From: Tetramitus jugosus
Taxonomy: Eukaryota; Heterolobosea; Eutetramitea; Acrasida; Vahlkampfiidae
Direction: 5' to 3'
Length of the DNA: 64,000 bases
Assembly: GCA_937625935.1 (NCBI GenBank)
Contig: OW569377.1
Location: 124,001-188,000, forward strand
Shown: in pieces, positions 41,733-49,298 of the stretch
Layout of the letters: the number at the start of each line of letters is the position of its first letter
Numbering within the stretch: the first letter of the stretch is position 1
Notes under the pieces: model-generated
The model's input: the letters and a program-made list of their open reading frames with translations, nothing else
Told to the model about the DNA's origin: nothing
Database searches by the model: none
Position numbers and translations under genes: made by a program

Positions 41733-41872
41733 TGTCACGAACGGTTCGTGAGGACCGATAGGGTCGTAGACCTCCAATCTGCTCGAATCACATTTTACGA
41801 TCGGGTTGCTCGATGCCCGATTGCAAATTCCATATCGAGTTACTTCCATTTCTGCTCTACCGGTTCGGGACA
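41733..41872 (+). repeat. Left terminal direct repeat (LTR-like), 140 bp
   Basis: Identical over its full length to 62012-62151 and in the same orientation; one further matching base brings identity to 141 bp. It begins TGTCACGAACGGT and ends ACCGGTTCGGGACA, so its own ends form an imperfect inverted repeat (TGTCmCGAACsGGT type). Internal hairpins: CACGAAC-G-GTTCGTG (41736-41750), GACC-GATAG-GGTC (41753-41765), and ATCGGG...CCCGAT (41800-41821). It is richer in CG steps than the rest of the element. Such ends suit recognition by a retroviral-type integrase. Confidence 0.92.
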
Positions 41873-41897
41873 AAGTATCCACATTAATAAAATTGCT

Positions 41898-42392
41898 TTA
41901 TTCATTTATCTTTACAATGTTTTGCGAAACAGTTTGAGGTGAAGTAATCACTTGTTTTAAAGGTGCAGTAACAGGTTGACTGTTCAATACAGTGGATCTT
42001 GGAGGAGAAATAACTCCTCTCTGTCGTAAATTAACCAAGGGATTAATTAAACGCTTTTCTTCTTCAAGTTTCATCTGACCGAGTTTACCAATGATTTCAT
42101 CGATAGTTGCACATTTGATCGCTTTAGTATTTCGAAGTAAGGCGTCGTCTTCCAAGCGCTTGATATGAAGTCTTTTTTCCTCATTCTCTTGTTCAAGAGT
42201 AACGACTCGATCATACAAAGTGTTAATAAGGACAATCAGTCCATTCCGTTCTTGTCTATTTATATATTTGATTCTGGATGTTGGCTGTTTGAGATATTCC
42301 ACGTACTCTGTTTTGATGTTTGTTATTTCTGCTGCGACCACCATCTGTGTTTGTTTTTTCGGTTGTTGTTTCTTCGGATGATTTGATGACAT
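41898..42392 (-). CDS. Element protein, coiled-coil, unknown
   Basis: 164 residues. Central heptad-rich helix (LYDRVVTLEQENEEKRLHIKRLEDD), basic N-terminus (KKQQPKKQT) and a Thr/Val/Pro-rich C-terminus with no fold signal. It is the outermost gene on the left, ending 25 bp from the terminal repeat and pointing toward it. No family is recognised. It could be a virion-associated or DNA-binding accessory protein. A weak AATAAA/TTTATT hairpin overlaps its stop. Confidence 0.65.
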   Translation of the reverse strand: MSSNHPKKQQPKKQTQMVVAAEITNIKTEYVEYLKQPTSRIKYINRQERNGLIVLINTLYDRVVTLEQENEEKRLHIKRLEDDALLRNTKAIKCATIDEIIGKLGQMKLEEEKRLINPLVNLRQRGVISPPRSTVLNSQPVTAPLKQVITSPQTVSQNIVKINE

Positions 42393-42511
42393 GACGTGTC
42401 ATCACAACATAGAAGGATTACAATGTTGCCACGTCGACAGCGAGGAATTATAAATTGGAAGGACGATGTGCTACCAACTCTAAAAAACAGTACCGAGACC
42501 CAATCCTCATA

Positions 42512-43039
42512 ATGAATCAAGTATCCGTTTTCAATGCTCAAGAGACCACTAATGTTCCAGATGTGAACAAGTACATTCAAGAGTTATGTCGAAGATTTCG
42601 TTACCTGCAACAATCCTATTCCGATGTTCTCACAGTGAATTTCCCTCAAATCATGGAAGATTCTACAAACTTCAATATGTATATAGTGTTAGGTTTCGTG
42701 ATGAGTCTCATTCAATTCTGTGTTGCTTTCTCTAGAATGGAACCATCGAGAGATACCTACAATTCACTTGATGTTTTTATGAAGGCTCCGGTTATGGAAA
42801 CCTTCATCAAAGACTACAAGGGAATCATGTGTGATCTTTTGAAATTCACTGAACATATTGACAAAGTTTGTAGAGGGAAACAAGATAGAAAGGAATTTAC
42901 CGAATGTCGTGCAAAAGGAGACCTGAAGAATTGTATTGCAATCATGGATAAGACACCAGCGATGTACTCTGATGCTGAAATTACCAGATGGCTCATTAAA
43001 ACACTTGCAGAGAAAGCTGGATACAAGATGAAGAAGTAA
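42512..43039 (+). CDS. Element protein, unknown
   Basis: 175 residues from the ATG at 42512 (MNQVSVFNAQET); the frame is open further upstream only from a TTG. It is mostly helical, with a hydrophobic stretch (FNMYIVLGFVMSLIQFCVAF) that could be one membrane helix or a buried core. Charged segments follow, with four cysteines (IMCDLL, VCRGKQ, ECRAKG, NCIAIM) and a basic end (GYKMKK). No family is recognised. It is divergent from the neighbouring coiled-coil gene and followed by a strong hairpin. Confidence 0.65.
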   Translation: MNQVSVFNAQETTNVPDVNKYIQELCRRFRYLQQSYSDVLTVNFPQIMEDSTNFNMYIVLGFVMSLIQFCVAFSRMEPSRDTYNSLDVFMKAPVMETFIKDYKGIMCDLLKFTEHIDKVCRGKQDRKEFTECRAKGDLKNCIAIMDKTPAMYSDAEITRWLIKTLAEKAGYKMKK

Positions 43040-43110
43040 GAAACGGATTGAAGATTGGAGAGCAGAAAATCTTTTGGAATTGTACAGATAGTCATTCACT
43101 TTAACATCCA

Positions 43111-43135
43111 GTTATATGACCACTGGTCATATAAC
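43111..43135 (+). terminator. 3' hairpin of the 42512 gene
   Basis: Perfect 11-bp stem GTTATATGACC / GGTCATATAAC with a 3-nt loop, followed by TTTTTT, about 70 bp after the stop. Confidence 0.65.
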
Positions 43136-43203
43136 TTTTTTGACAGTTCAAAATGCAACAATAAAGATCTTCTGGTTTCGGTACCAACAAAACAATGTTT
43201 ACT

Positions 43204-43254
43204 CCGACACTATCGATAAACTTCCGACACCTTTGACATCGAATAATCCGACAT
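43204..43254 (+). promoter_or_regulatory. Three CCGACA repeats before the fibre gene
   Basis: CCGACAC at 43204 and 43224 and CCGACAT at 43248, in direct orientation, within 80 bp of the fibre start. In such an AT-rich intergenic region, repeated CG-containing heptamers stand out. They may be a regulatory site for this late-type gene, but the function is unproven. Confidence 0.3.
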
Positions 43255-43278
43255 CAAAAGTGAATAGGATTTTCCTAC

Positions 43279-45579
43279 ATGCTTAAAATGGCATCAGCAT
43301 CGAATACAGTAAGCATCAACGCAAACGTTGTTAAAGTTTCAAGTGAGATGAAGTTGCCTGTCTATACAGGTAATGGAATGTCTAGCATTAGAGCACCAAT
43401 TGAAGGTGACATTTTGTACAATAAAGACACGAAGGGTCTCTACTATTATGATGGAACACAATTTGTGACCATCCCTGGAGGAACAGTTCCACCTGACATC
43501 AAGACATACATTGATACTCAAGATGCAAATACTTTGATTCTTGCCAATCAATATACAGATGACAAATGGAATTCTCTCGGTAATTGGCAGATACCTGTAC
43601 TATCCTACGCTTTGAGTCCTGACTATGGAACTACACCTGGTTCAAGATATCTTATTATGTCTGGTTCACCTGATATTGTTTGGGCTGATCATCCAAATCA
43701 AATTGTTGAATACGATGCAAGTGGAATTGAACAATTTACTATACCAACTGATGGAATGATTGTATTCGCTCAAGACACAGACTATATTTGGTTATACAAT
43801 GGAACAAGTTGGGTCAGACTTAGCATTCAGATCGATCATAACCATACTTTAGGATTACAAGGGGGAAGTTTAGACCAAATGTATCATTTGAGTCAAGCTC
43901 AATATGATAAGCAACAGTTCTTGAACAATGTAACTACTGATGTTCAAACTCAATTGAATAATAGGATACGAACAGATCTTACAACATCATCGCAACAGAC
44001 AGTAAATGGATATGTAACCCATGCGATTGATGCCGGTAATATCGATATCACAAACAGAAACAGTAACCCATGTATTGCCTTTCAAAACAATGGGGCCACA
44101 AAGTGCGCAGATATGAGATTGGGTGTAAATGCCGGAGATGTGGCGTTTAGGACAGGTAATAGTGTTGCTTCCCTAACAGAGAGAATGAGAATCACGAACG
44201 CCGGGACTGTGGTGATAAATAACCTAACTGCAAATAGAGCAGTTTACTCGGATGCGTCATCTCAACTCATGCCTTCAATAGTTACAGATGTTGAGTTGAG
44301 TAACTTGTCTGGTTCAACATCAAACGTTCAAACTCAACTTAATAATAGGTTGAGGACTGATCTTGCGTTAAGTTCAACTCAGAATGTAAATGGGGTTCTT
44401 AATGTAGGTGTGCCAGTTGGAAAGTTCAGGTTGTTTGCGCCCAATAATCAGATGGGTATCGGGATCTCAAACTTACCAGGAACACAGAATGCGCAGATCG
44501 TGATGGACCCTGTGTCCGGCTCTTTGGATGTTAAGGTCGGCATATCAGATTTGAGCATGACATCAGCAATCAATGTGGATAGTAACGCTAATGTAGCGAT
44601 TATGAATGCAACAGCCAGTAGAGCCACTTACTTTGATGCAAACAAGGCACTTAAATCATCGACCACAACAGATGTTGAACTCAGTTATCTCAATGGAGTC
44701 ACAAGTGGTGTTCAAACACAACTCAATAATAAACTCAACCTGACCGGCGGAACTATGACTGGGTTGTTGACCACTAATCGGTTGACTGCTGCGACACCAA
44801 CTGATGTTTCACAATGGCCCCTTGTTGTGGGTAACTTCACAGATATGACATCGGTGTCTCAGTGGGTGACAGGAGACAAGAAGGACACCTCATTATTCAA
44901 CGTGACCTTCCCAAATGTAACCGCAACTAATACTGATCCTGGGGTTCATCCTCCTGTTCAGATTTGGTCCCGTTCTGGTATTGCTGGTAAATCATATGGA
45001 AATGCAGCTGTCTGGACGCTTAAGAAACACATTTATGGATCATCATCGAGTGCTACTCGGCTCTCATTGGCCATAACTAACTCAGATAGTAATCAGCTAG
45101 TCGAAATTGTTCAGTTCAACTATAGTGGTGTCGTCTTTCCATCTGGTAACGTTACATCTGCCGGAAATATGAATGGAGCCACTCCAACTGAGATGAGCTA
45201 CTTATCTGGAGCTACGTCCAATATTCAGACTCAACTCAATGCAATCACTAGTGTGGTCAAGAAAGCCATCAACATCAATATCACCAATGGAACGATCTCA
45301 GTCACGAAAAGTAAGGGAGGTTTTGGAACTGTTGCGATAGATGGTACCTTCCCATGGCGTCTTAATGTGCCTTTTAGTACTGCATTTGCAAGTGAGCCGT
45401 ATTTCGCGAGTTCAGCCCGACTGTATAACGCGGCACTCAGGAACTTCAGAGTTGAGGCATTTGTCTCGGCCTCACAGATGACATTTGAGCTTCGTAATGG
45501 CGCTAATGGCAATCCAGTTACATGGGGCTCAGCAACCGATTACGGCGAATATCTATTGTACGGTATGGCTGAACTATAA
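43279..45579 (+). CDS. Fibre / receptor-binding-like structural protein with tail-fibre repeats
   Basis: 766 residues (763 if the ATG at 43288 is used). The N-terminal part contains the widespread tail-fibre opening GDILYNKDTKGLYYYDGTQF. Then a motif recurs along the chain: TTDVQTQLNNRIRTDL, VELSNLSGSTSNVQTQLNN, VELSYLNGVTSGVQTQLNN and TEMSYLSGATSNIQTQLN. Related ELSYL-G-TS-IQTQLN repeats are common in trimeric fibres of phages, giant viruses and their parasites. The C-terminal ~100 residues are beta-rich and could be the host-binding knob. It is the largest gene of the element, expected on the capsid surface. Gly/Asn/Thr-rich composition fits a beta-fibre. Confidence 0.82.
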   Translation: MLKMASASNTVSINANVVKVSSEMKLPVYTGNGMSSIRAPIEGDILYNKDTKGLYYYDGTQFVTIPGGTVPPDIKTYIDTQDANTLILANQYTDDKWNSLGNWQIPVLSYALSPDYGTTPGSRYLIMSGSPDIVWADHPNQIVEYDASGIEQFTIPTDGMIVFAQDTDYIWLYNGTSWVRLSIQIDHNHTLGLQGGSLDQMYHLSQAQYDKQQFLNNVTTDVQTQLNNRIRTDLTTSSQQTVNGYVTHAIDAGNIDITNRNSNPCIAFQNNGATKCADMRLGVNAGDVAFRTGNSVASLTERMRITNAGTVVINNLTANRAVYSDASSQLMPSIVTDVELSNLSGSTSNVQTQLNNRLRTDLALSSTQNVNGVLNVGVPVGKFRLFAPNNQMGIGISNLPGTQNAQIVMDPVSGSLDVKVGISDLSMTSAINVDSNANVAIMNATASRATYFDANKALKSSTTTDVELSYLNGVTSGVQTQLNNKLNLTGGTMTGLLTTNRLTAATPTDVSQWPLVVGNFTDMTSVSQWVTGDKKDTSLFNVTFPNVTATNTDPGVHPPVQIWSRSGIAGKSYGNAAVWTLKKHIYGSSSSATRLSLAITNSDSNQLVEIVQFNYSGVVFPSGNVTSAGNMNGATPTEMSYLSGATSNIQTQLNAITSVVKKAININITNGTISVTKSKGGFGTVAIDGTFPWRLNVPFSTAFASEPYFASSARLYNAALRNFRVEAFVSASQMTFELRNGANGNPVTWGSATDYGEYLLYGMAEL

Positions 45580-45584
45580 TGTGT

Positions 45585-45610
45585 ATTATTAGACTATTCA
45601 GTCTAATAAT
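45585..45610. terminator. Shared 3' hairpin between convergent element genes
   Basis: Perfect 10-bp stem ATTATTAGAC / GTCTAATAAT, 6-nt loop, placed exactly in the 38-bp gap between the convergent stops at 45579 and 45618. A palindrome can serve both strands. Confidence 0.7.
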
Positions 45611-45617
45611 ATCAAAA

Positions 45618-46094
45618 TTATTTAGGAGTTGGGACACGAGGCATAGGGAATGTCTCTATAGCTTGCGTGGGCCAATACATTGGACTAGGAGGAGCGATGT
45701 TTTCCATTACTTCAGTTTTAATCGATCCACCAAGTGGATTAATGTTAACGGCGAAAGGTGTTCTATACGCTGGAATAAAACGAGCAGGTGTTCCAAATCT
45801 TGACGGTGTACTTGATGCAAATCCAGTTGGAATTCTCGGTGTTACCATAGGGGCATAGTGTCTACTTGGTACAGGACCACCGGAGGCAGATGTTCTTTTA
45901 GCTCCACCGAAGTTTGGAAGTTTACCTTTATATTTAGGGGGTGCGGTATACATTGGAAGACTTTTCGGTTTCTTAAGTGCTAGTTTCTTGAATTGTCTGA
46001 ATTCTTGGAATTCGTTCATTAACTCAAGGACTTTTTCGATACTGGTATCTTTCTTGGATGATTTCTTGGTTTTCTTCTTCTTCTTATCGGCCAT
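45618..46094 (-). CDS. Element protein, basic Pro-rich, unknown
   Basis: 158 residues. It starts with a Lys run (MADKKKKKTKKSSKK), then a short helix, then a long Pro/Gly/Thr/Arg-rich tail with repeated short motifs (PTGFASSTPSRFGTPARF). The composition resembles virion core or scaffold proteins that contact DNA, but nothing identifies a family. It lies 13 bp after the 172-residue gene on the same strand, with no hairpin between, so the two probably share a transcript ending at 45585-45610. Confidence 0.65.
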   Translation of the reverse strand: MADKKKKKTKKSSKKDTSIEKVLELMNEFQEFRQFKKLALKKPKSLPMYTAPPKYKGKLPNFGGAKRTSASGGPVPSRHYAPMVTPRIPTGFASSTPSRFGTPARFIPAYRTPFAVNINPLGGSIKTEVMENIAPPSPMYWPTQAIETFPMPRVPTPK

Positions 46095-46107
46095 TTTGAT
46101 ATATGTA

Positions 46108-46626
46108 TTACTTTCTTGTTTTCTTCTTTATGGCTTGAAAGATATTCTTAACTACCTTCTTTCCTTTAGATGGAGATGGCTTCTTGATATCAGGTGAATC
46201 AAATGATGAATCTGAAGCATACATCTTCTCGTTAGGTGGAGGCGACAATACTAATTGATTGGAAGCATAGAATTCTGCATTGGGAGGTGGAGACAATTTT
46301 AACTTAGGAGTGTAGAATGGTGCATTTGGTGGCGGAGATAATTCTAGCTTCTTATAAACCTGAGGAGAAGGAGTTGAAGGAGATTCATAAACATCTTCCA
46401 TCATCAACTCATCATTATAAGATGATGTTGATTGAGGTGTATAAGCGTAACGTTCTTCTCGTTTAGGAGTCCATAGATAAGTTTCAGTTGGAGTTGTAGG
46501 CGGTGTAAAAACAGGGTAAACGGTTTTCTTCTTTCTTCTAGCCTGGTTAAAAGCCATACTGTAGATATCACTTGGATACGGATTCCAATCGTATATACTT
46601 CTACTTGGAGAGCTACGAATATACAT
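46108..46626 (-). CDS. Element protein with three SPPPN-type repeats
   Basis: 172 residues, Pro/Ser/Tyr-rich. Three successive ~16-residue repeats are visible: KLELSPPPNAPFYTP, KLKLSPPPNAEFYAS and LVLSPPPNEKMYAS. The C-terminus is strongly basic (KGKKVVKNIFQAIKKKTRK). The architecture of a disordered repeat region plus basic tail suggests a linker or core protein in the virion, perhaps binding DNA through its tail and partners through the SPPPN repeats. No known family is recognised. The start codon lies inside a hairpin that ends the upstream unit. Confidence 0.65.
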   Translation of the reverse strand: MYIRSSPSRSIYDWNPYPSDIYSMAFNQARRKKKTVYPVFTPPTTPTETYLWTPKREERYAYTPQSTSSYNDELMMEDVYESPSTPSPQVYKKLELSPPPNAPFYTPKLKLSPPPNAEFYASNQLVLSPPPNEKMYASDSSFDSPDIKKPSPSKGKKVVKNIFQAIKKKTRK

Positions 46627-46643
46627 GTTTTACAACATGTATA
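46620..46643 (-). terminator. 3' hairpin of the 47070/46656 gene pair
   Basis: Perfect 10-bp stem TATACATGTT / AACATGTATA with loop TTAC. It lies 13 bp beyond the stop of the 127-residue gene and contains the ATG of the next gene on the same strand. Confidence 0.65.
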
Positions 46644-46655
46644 TTATTTTAATAC

Positions 46656-47039
46656 TTAGAACAGTAGACTGTTCTTTTTCTGTTTTTTCATTGCAGCCTT
46701 TGCGACATTATGACCATTGAAATTTTCTGGGTACTCAGCATCGATCCTCAACATACCTTCTTGGATAAAAGCCCTGGCTGCTTCAGTGGCTAATACTTGG
46801 CGTTTATTGGCTGGAAGACCCTTGTTTTTATCCAGAAAATCTGTAAAAACTCCATTCGCTTTCTCCTCAAGCTTTTCAATTTGCTCTAGACGAGCAGTTA
46901 AATACGCCTCAGGGCCTCTCATCGCTTCTAAATATTTCTTTGTATCATAGATGTTATCGGATAAACCGAAAGCATCGGAAATGGTTCTATCGACACCTGC
47001 TAAATTAGCTGCTTTAAATGCTCCAATATATCCGCTCAT
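46656..47039 (-). CDS. Element protein, paralogue of the 65-residue neighbour
   Basis: 127 residues. The segment YLTARLEQIEKLEEKANGVFTDF...AFIQEGMLRIDAEYP aligns along its length with the 65-residue protein encoded just upstream (47070-47267). Both share YL..R...I..LE..A...F.DF, then A..A...F..EGM..I. A Lys-rich tail (AAMKKQKKNSLLF) follows. It is a small helical protein of unknown function. The duplication suggests two related structural or packaging subunits made from one transcript. Confidence 0.65.
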   Translation of the reverse strand: MSGYIGAFKAANLAGVDRTISDAFGLSDNIYDTKKYLEAMRGPEAYLTARLEQIEKLEEKANGVFTDFLDKNKGLPANKRQVLATEAARAFIQEGMLRIDAEYPENFNGHNVAKAAMKKQKKNSLLF

Positions 47040-47069
47040 TATTATTTACTATATACTTGGATTTTTATT

Positions 47070-47267
47070 TCATTGAATCATTATATTAATTGAATCCATT
47101 CCTTCCTCAACAAATTTCTTGGTTGCTTCTTTTGCAAGTTCAATACGTTCTTCAAATGGAATTGATCCGTTATCATTCATAAAGTCGTTGTAAAGCTGAG
47201 TAGCTTCTTTTTCCAATCTTCTTATTCTTTCTTCACGTTGTTTTAAATAAGCGTGTATGTCTATCAT
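47070..47267 (-). CDS. Small element protein, paralogue of the 127-residue neighbour
   Basis: 65 residues, mostly one helix-loop-helix: HAYLKQREERIRRLEKEATQ, then AKEATKKFVEEGMDSIN. It corresponds to the middle of the next gene (46656-47039), without that protein's N- and C-terminal extensions. The stop-to-start gap between the two is 30 bp without a hairpin, so they are probably co-transcribed. It is small, but the paralogy makes it credible. Confidence 0.65.
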   Translation of the reverse strand: MIDIHAYLKQREERIRRLEKEATQLYNDFMNDNGSIPFEERIELAKEATKKFVEEGMDSINIMIQ

Positions 47268-47272
47268 TTTTA

Positions 47273-47301
47273 AGTATCATCAGAATTATTCTGATAATAC
47301 T
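47273..47301 (-). terminator. 3' hairpin of the minor capsid / HMG-like unit
   Basis: 14-bp stem with one mismatch, AGTATCATCAGAAT / ATTCTGATAATACT, 1-nt loop, 9 bp beyond the stop of the 49-residue gene. Confidence 0.65.
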
Positions 47302-47309
47302 TTTTATAT

Positions 47310-47459
47310 TTACTTCTTATGATTATCCTTCCATTTTTTACCTGCTGCTTTCATTGCAGTTGAATTGGATGCACTTGGATGCGCTTTGATGTATTCTCGT
47401 CTATACTTTTGGATTTCTTTACCCATTGCACTCATCTGAGCTTTAGTTTTCTTTGCCAT
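47310..47459 (-). CDS. Small basic HMG/YABBY-like protein
   Basis: 49 residues. It begins MAKKTKAQMSAMGKEIQKY and continues with the motif EYIKAHPSASNSTAMKAAGKKWK. The pattern K.HP.AS...AMK.AG..WK is that of small YABBY/HMG-box-like proteins, which I recall from giant viruses and relatives. It is very basic and likely binds DNA, for example to compact the genome in the capsid. Its start abuts the stop of the minor capsid gene, with no gap. The two are surely one transcription unit, consistent with a virion role. Confidence 0.65.
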   Translation of the reverse strand: MAKKTKAQMSAMGKEIQKYRREYIKAHPSASNSTAMKAAGKKWKDNHKK

Positions 47460-48158
47460 TTATACGATGTAAGTATTTTTTGAACGACGACCAGATGTCA
47501 ATCTAAACTCTAACATCCATTCAGATCCATTAAGATCTACAATATTGTAATCTGAATCTCTCAATTCTATGTTCAATCTTCCAATCAATCCCATAGATGT
47601 AGTTGTTCTGATTGGTCTTGGTATGATGTATTCACCTGGTGGTTTAGTAAGAAGACCCCCAGGTTCAACATTATTATAGATAACAACGAAGCATGGTCTT
47701 TCTGATACATCATCATTGGGTAGTTCCTTGATAATTAGATAGTAATAAGGATTAGTCATTACTGCATGTTTAACACTATCAATTTGAGTTGCAGTGACAT
47801 CTACTGGGTTCAATCCAAATAACTTACAGAAACTTGGATAATTAGCCAACTTCCAATCTTGAAGTGTTGGTGTTTGGATCTTGAATTTACCTGATACATC
47901 ATCATAGACTACAACTGAACTGGCTGGTAAATAATATTCAAGAATAGAAGCAGCTTGAGAAGCAGTGTAATTTCCATAAGGCAAAGTGATGGTTGAACTT
48001 CCTAATCCAAATGTTGCATTGTATTGATTGATGTTATACGCAGTATTAAATATTGAGTAACCTACCAATTCAATGGATTCAACATTATCTACTGGTACTA
48101 ATGAACTAACATTCACTTGAGTGGAATTCAAATTTAATCGTAGTAGTCTTTGTTCCAT
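47460..48158 (-). CDS. Minor capsid (penton) protein, candidate
   Basis: 232 residues. The C-terminal part shows the pattern typical of penton proteins of virophages, Polintons and Polinton-like viruses: NIELRDSDYNIVDLNGSEWMLEFRL, which resembles I.LRD..G...DLNG..W...L.F. The N-terminal half (ESIELVGYSIFNTAYNIN...ITLPYGNYTASQAASILEYYL) also fits this family's opening. A single jelly-roll penton fills the five-fold vertices of the icosahedral capsid. It shares a 25-bp divergent promoter with the gene at 48184 and is followed without gap by the HMG-like gene. Confidence 0.78.
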   Translation of the reverse strand: MEQRLLRLNLNSTQVNVSSLVPVDNVESIELVGYSIFNTAYNINQYNATFGLGSSTITLPYGNYTASQAASILEYYLPASSVVVYDDVSGKFKIQTPTLQDWKLANYPSFCKLFGLNPVDVTATQIDSVKHAVMTNPYYYLIIKELPNDDVSERPCFVVIYNNVEPGGLLTKPPGEYIIPRPIRTTTSMGLIGRLNIELRDSDYNIVDLNGSEWMLEFRLTSGRRSKNTYIV

Positions 48159-48183
48159 TTTATCTATACAGTAATTAAATAAA
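48159..48183. promoter_or_regulatory. Compact divergent promoter
   Basis: Only 25 bp separate the start codons of the minor capsid gene (-) and the 48184 gene (+). The sequence TATCTATACAGTAATTAAAT must hold start signals for both strands. TATAGTAA/ACAGTAA-like words recur before other element genes, for example at 47039 and 60005. Confidence 0.45.
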
Positions 48184-48771
48184 ATGGAAGTACAAGAAGA
48201 AGGTTTCGAACATTATCCAACTGAGGATGATTCAGTTATCGAGATGAATGGACCACAACCCGTTGAAGAACCTATTATTGTCGAGTCAAAAGAAGATATC
48301 GAGAAACGAATTCAACTTTTATCAAGAATTAACAAGGCGGAAGTCAACTTTGGACATAAATTGGTTGGACATGTTCCTAGAACTGATTTAGCTACATTGT
48401 CATTGGAAGAATTAGAAGCGTATAATACTACATTGAGGAAGAGAATTTCATATAGAAATAATGAACAAATTGAGATGGGTACTTTAAACTTCGGTTTAAG
48501 AGCAATTGAAGGAATAGGTACAAAGTTTGCTGGTTTGAGAATTCAGGGAATGTCAGATATGTTGATGAACAGTGAAGATTTCGTCGATGACTTCAAGGAA
48601 CAGATGTTAGATATAGATGTCAATATGAATCCAATGACTAGAATGACTTTTAAAATGATGCAAACTGCATTCACTCTACATACTCTTAACGTTCAAGCTC
48701 AAAGTATCGAAGTTATCAATTTAGATAAACCTGTATCGGATGAAGACATTGAAAGGTTTAGCGATCTTTAA
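48184..48771 (+). CDS. Element protein, unknown, helical
   Basis: 195 residues. An acidic N-terminus (EEGFEHYPTEDDS), then a helical region (KEDIEKRIQLLSRINKAEVNFGHKL), then a Met-rich segment (IQGMSDMLMNSEDFVDDFKEQMLDIDVNMNPMTRMTFKMMQTAF). The last region is reminiscent of uncharacterised proteins seen in other large DNA viruses, but I cannot name a family. Its position beside the penton gene suggests a structural or assembly role. A hairpin follows 3 bp after the stop. Confidence 0.65.
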   Translation: MEVQEEGFEHYPTEDDSVIEMNGPQPVEEPIIVESKEDIEKRIQLLSRINKAEVNFGHKLVGHVPRTDLATLSLEELEAYNTTLRKRISYRNNEQIEMGTLNFGLRAIEGIGTKFAGLRIQGMSDMLMNSEDFVDDFKEQMLDIDVNMNPMTRMTFKMMQTAFTLHTLNVQAQSIEVINLDKPVSDEDIERFSDL

Positions 48772-48774
48772 TTG

Positions 48775-48809
48775 AAAGGAATTACATATTGTGAATAGAA
48801 AATTCCTTT
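48775..48809 (+). terminator. 3' hairpin of the 48184 gene
   Basis: 9-bp perfect stem AAAGGAATT / AATTCCTTT with a 17-nt loop, filling most of the gap to the next gene. Confidence 0.6.
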
Positions 48810-48818
48810 ACATATAAA

Positions 48819-49256
48819 ATGTCACGTGTAAGCAATCTCGATAATGTAATCAAACCTTCCGTAACAGCTGTTGCTGGTTTCGTAGGAAGTCAAATAATGT
48901 ACCCTGGTAGTGTAGTCAATATTTACGGTTCCAATGTTAATCTTGGAATACTCAATGCAGGTATTATTGGTAGCGCATCTTTAGTCAATGCAACATTCAA
49001 GGATCAAATCTTGGCTAGAGTTGGACTTCAAAACACTGCCTTAGGTAGTGCTCAAATGTTAGTTTCACCTGCAATTACAGGTGGTGCTGCTGTAATTGGT
49101 TCCATGATATTTAATGGATTCGATGTATCTAGCCCATTAATATATCTTCATCCTTTCTTATTAGGTGCTGCTTCTGAAATTGTTGGCCAATATACAACTG
49201 ATGCTGTTCTTAAACCATTGATGCCTGTTACTTCATCAGGTACTAGATTGTTTTAA
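48819..49256 (+). CDS. Element hydrophobic protein, probable membrane or capsid-lining protein
   Basis: 145 residues, poor in charge and rich in Gly, Ala, Val and Ile. Several stretches could span a membrane (SVTAVAGFVGSQIMYPGSVV, AGIIGSASLVNA, AITGGAAVIGSMIF, LLGAASEIVGQY). No family is recognised. In related viruses, small hydrophobic proteins lie under the capsid or in an internal membrane, which is the best guess here. The stop lies 7 bp before a strong palindrome shared with the convergent gene. Confidence 0.62.
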   Translation: MSRVSNLDNVIKPSVTAVAGFVGSQIMYPGSVVNIYGSNVNLGILNAGIIGSASLVNATFKDQILARVGLQNTALGSAQMLVSPAITGGAAVIGSMIFNGFDVSSPLIYLHPFLLGAASEIVGQYTTDAVLKPLMPVTSSGTRLF

Positions 49257-49263
49257 ATCTACA

Positions 49264-49294
49264 AGATATACCATACATATGATATGGTATATCT
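49264..49294. terminator. Shared 3' hairpin between convergent element genes
   Basis: Perfect 12-bp stem AGATATACCATA / TATGGTATATCT, 7-nt loop, inside the 42-bp gap between convergent stops at 49256 and 49299. On the minus strand it appears to end a unit of up to four genes (50884 to 49299), because no hairpin lies between them. Confidence 0.7.
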
Positions 49295-49298
49295 ATAT

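Noticed and set aside
41748-41942. Small frames inside the terminal repeats (also 62000-62251)
   Set aside because: The repeat is a structured terminus; the frames start with non-typical contexts and run into unrelated flanks.
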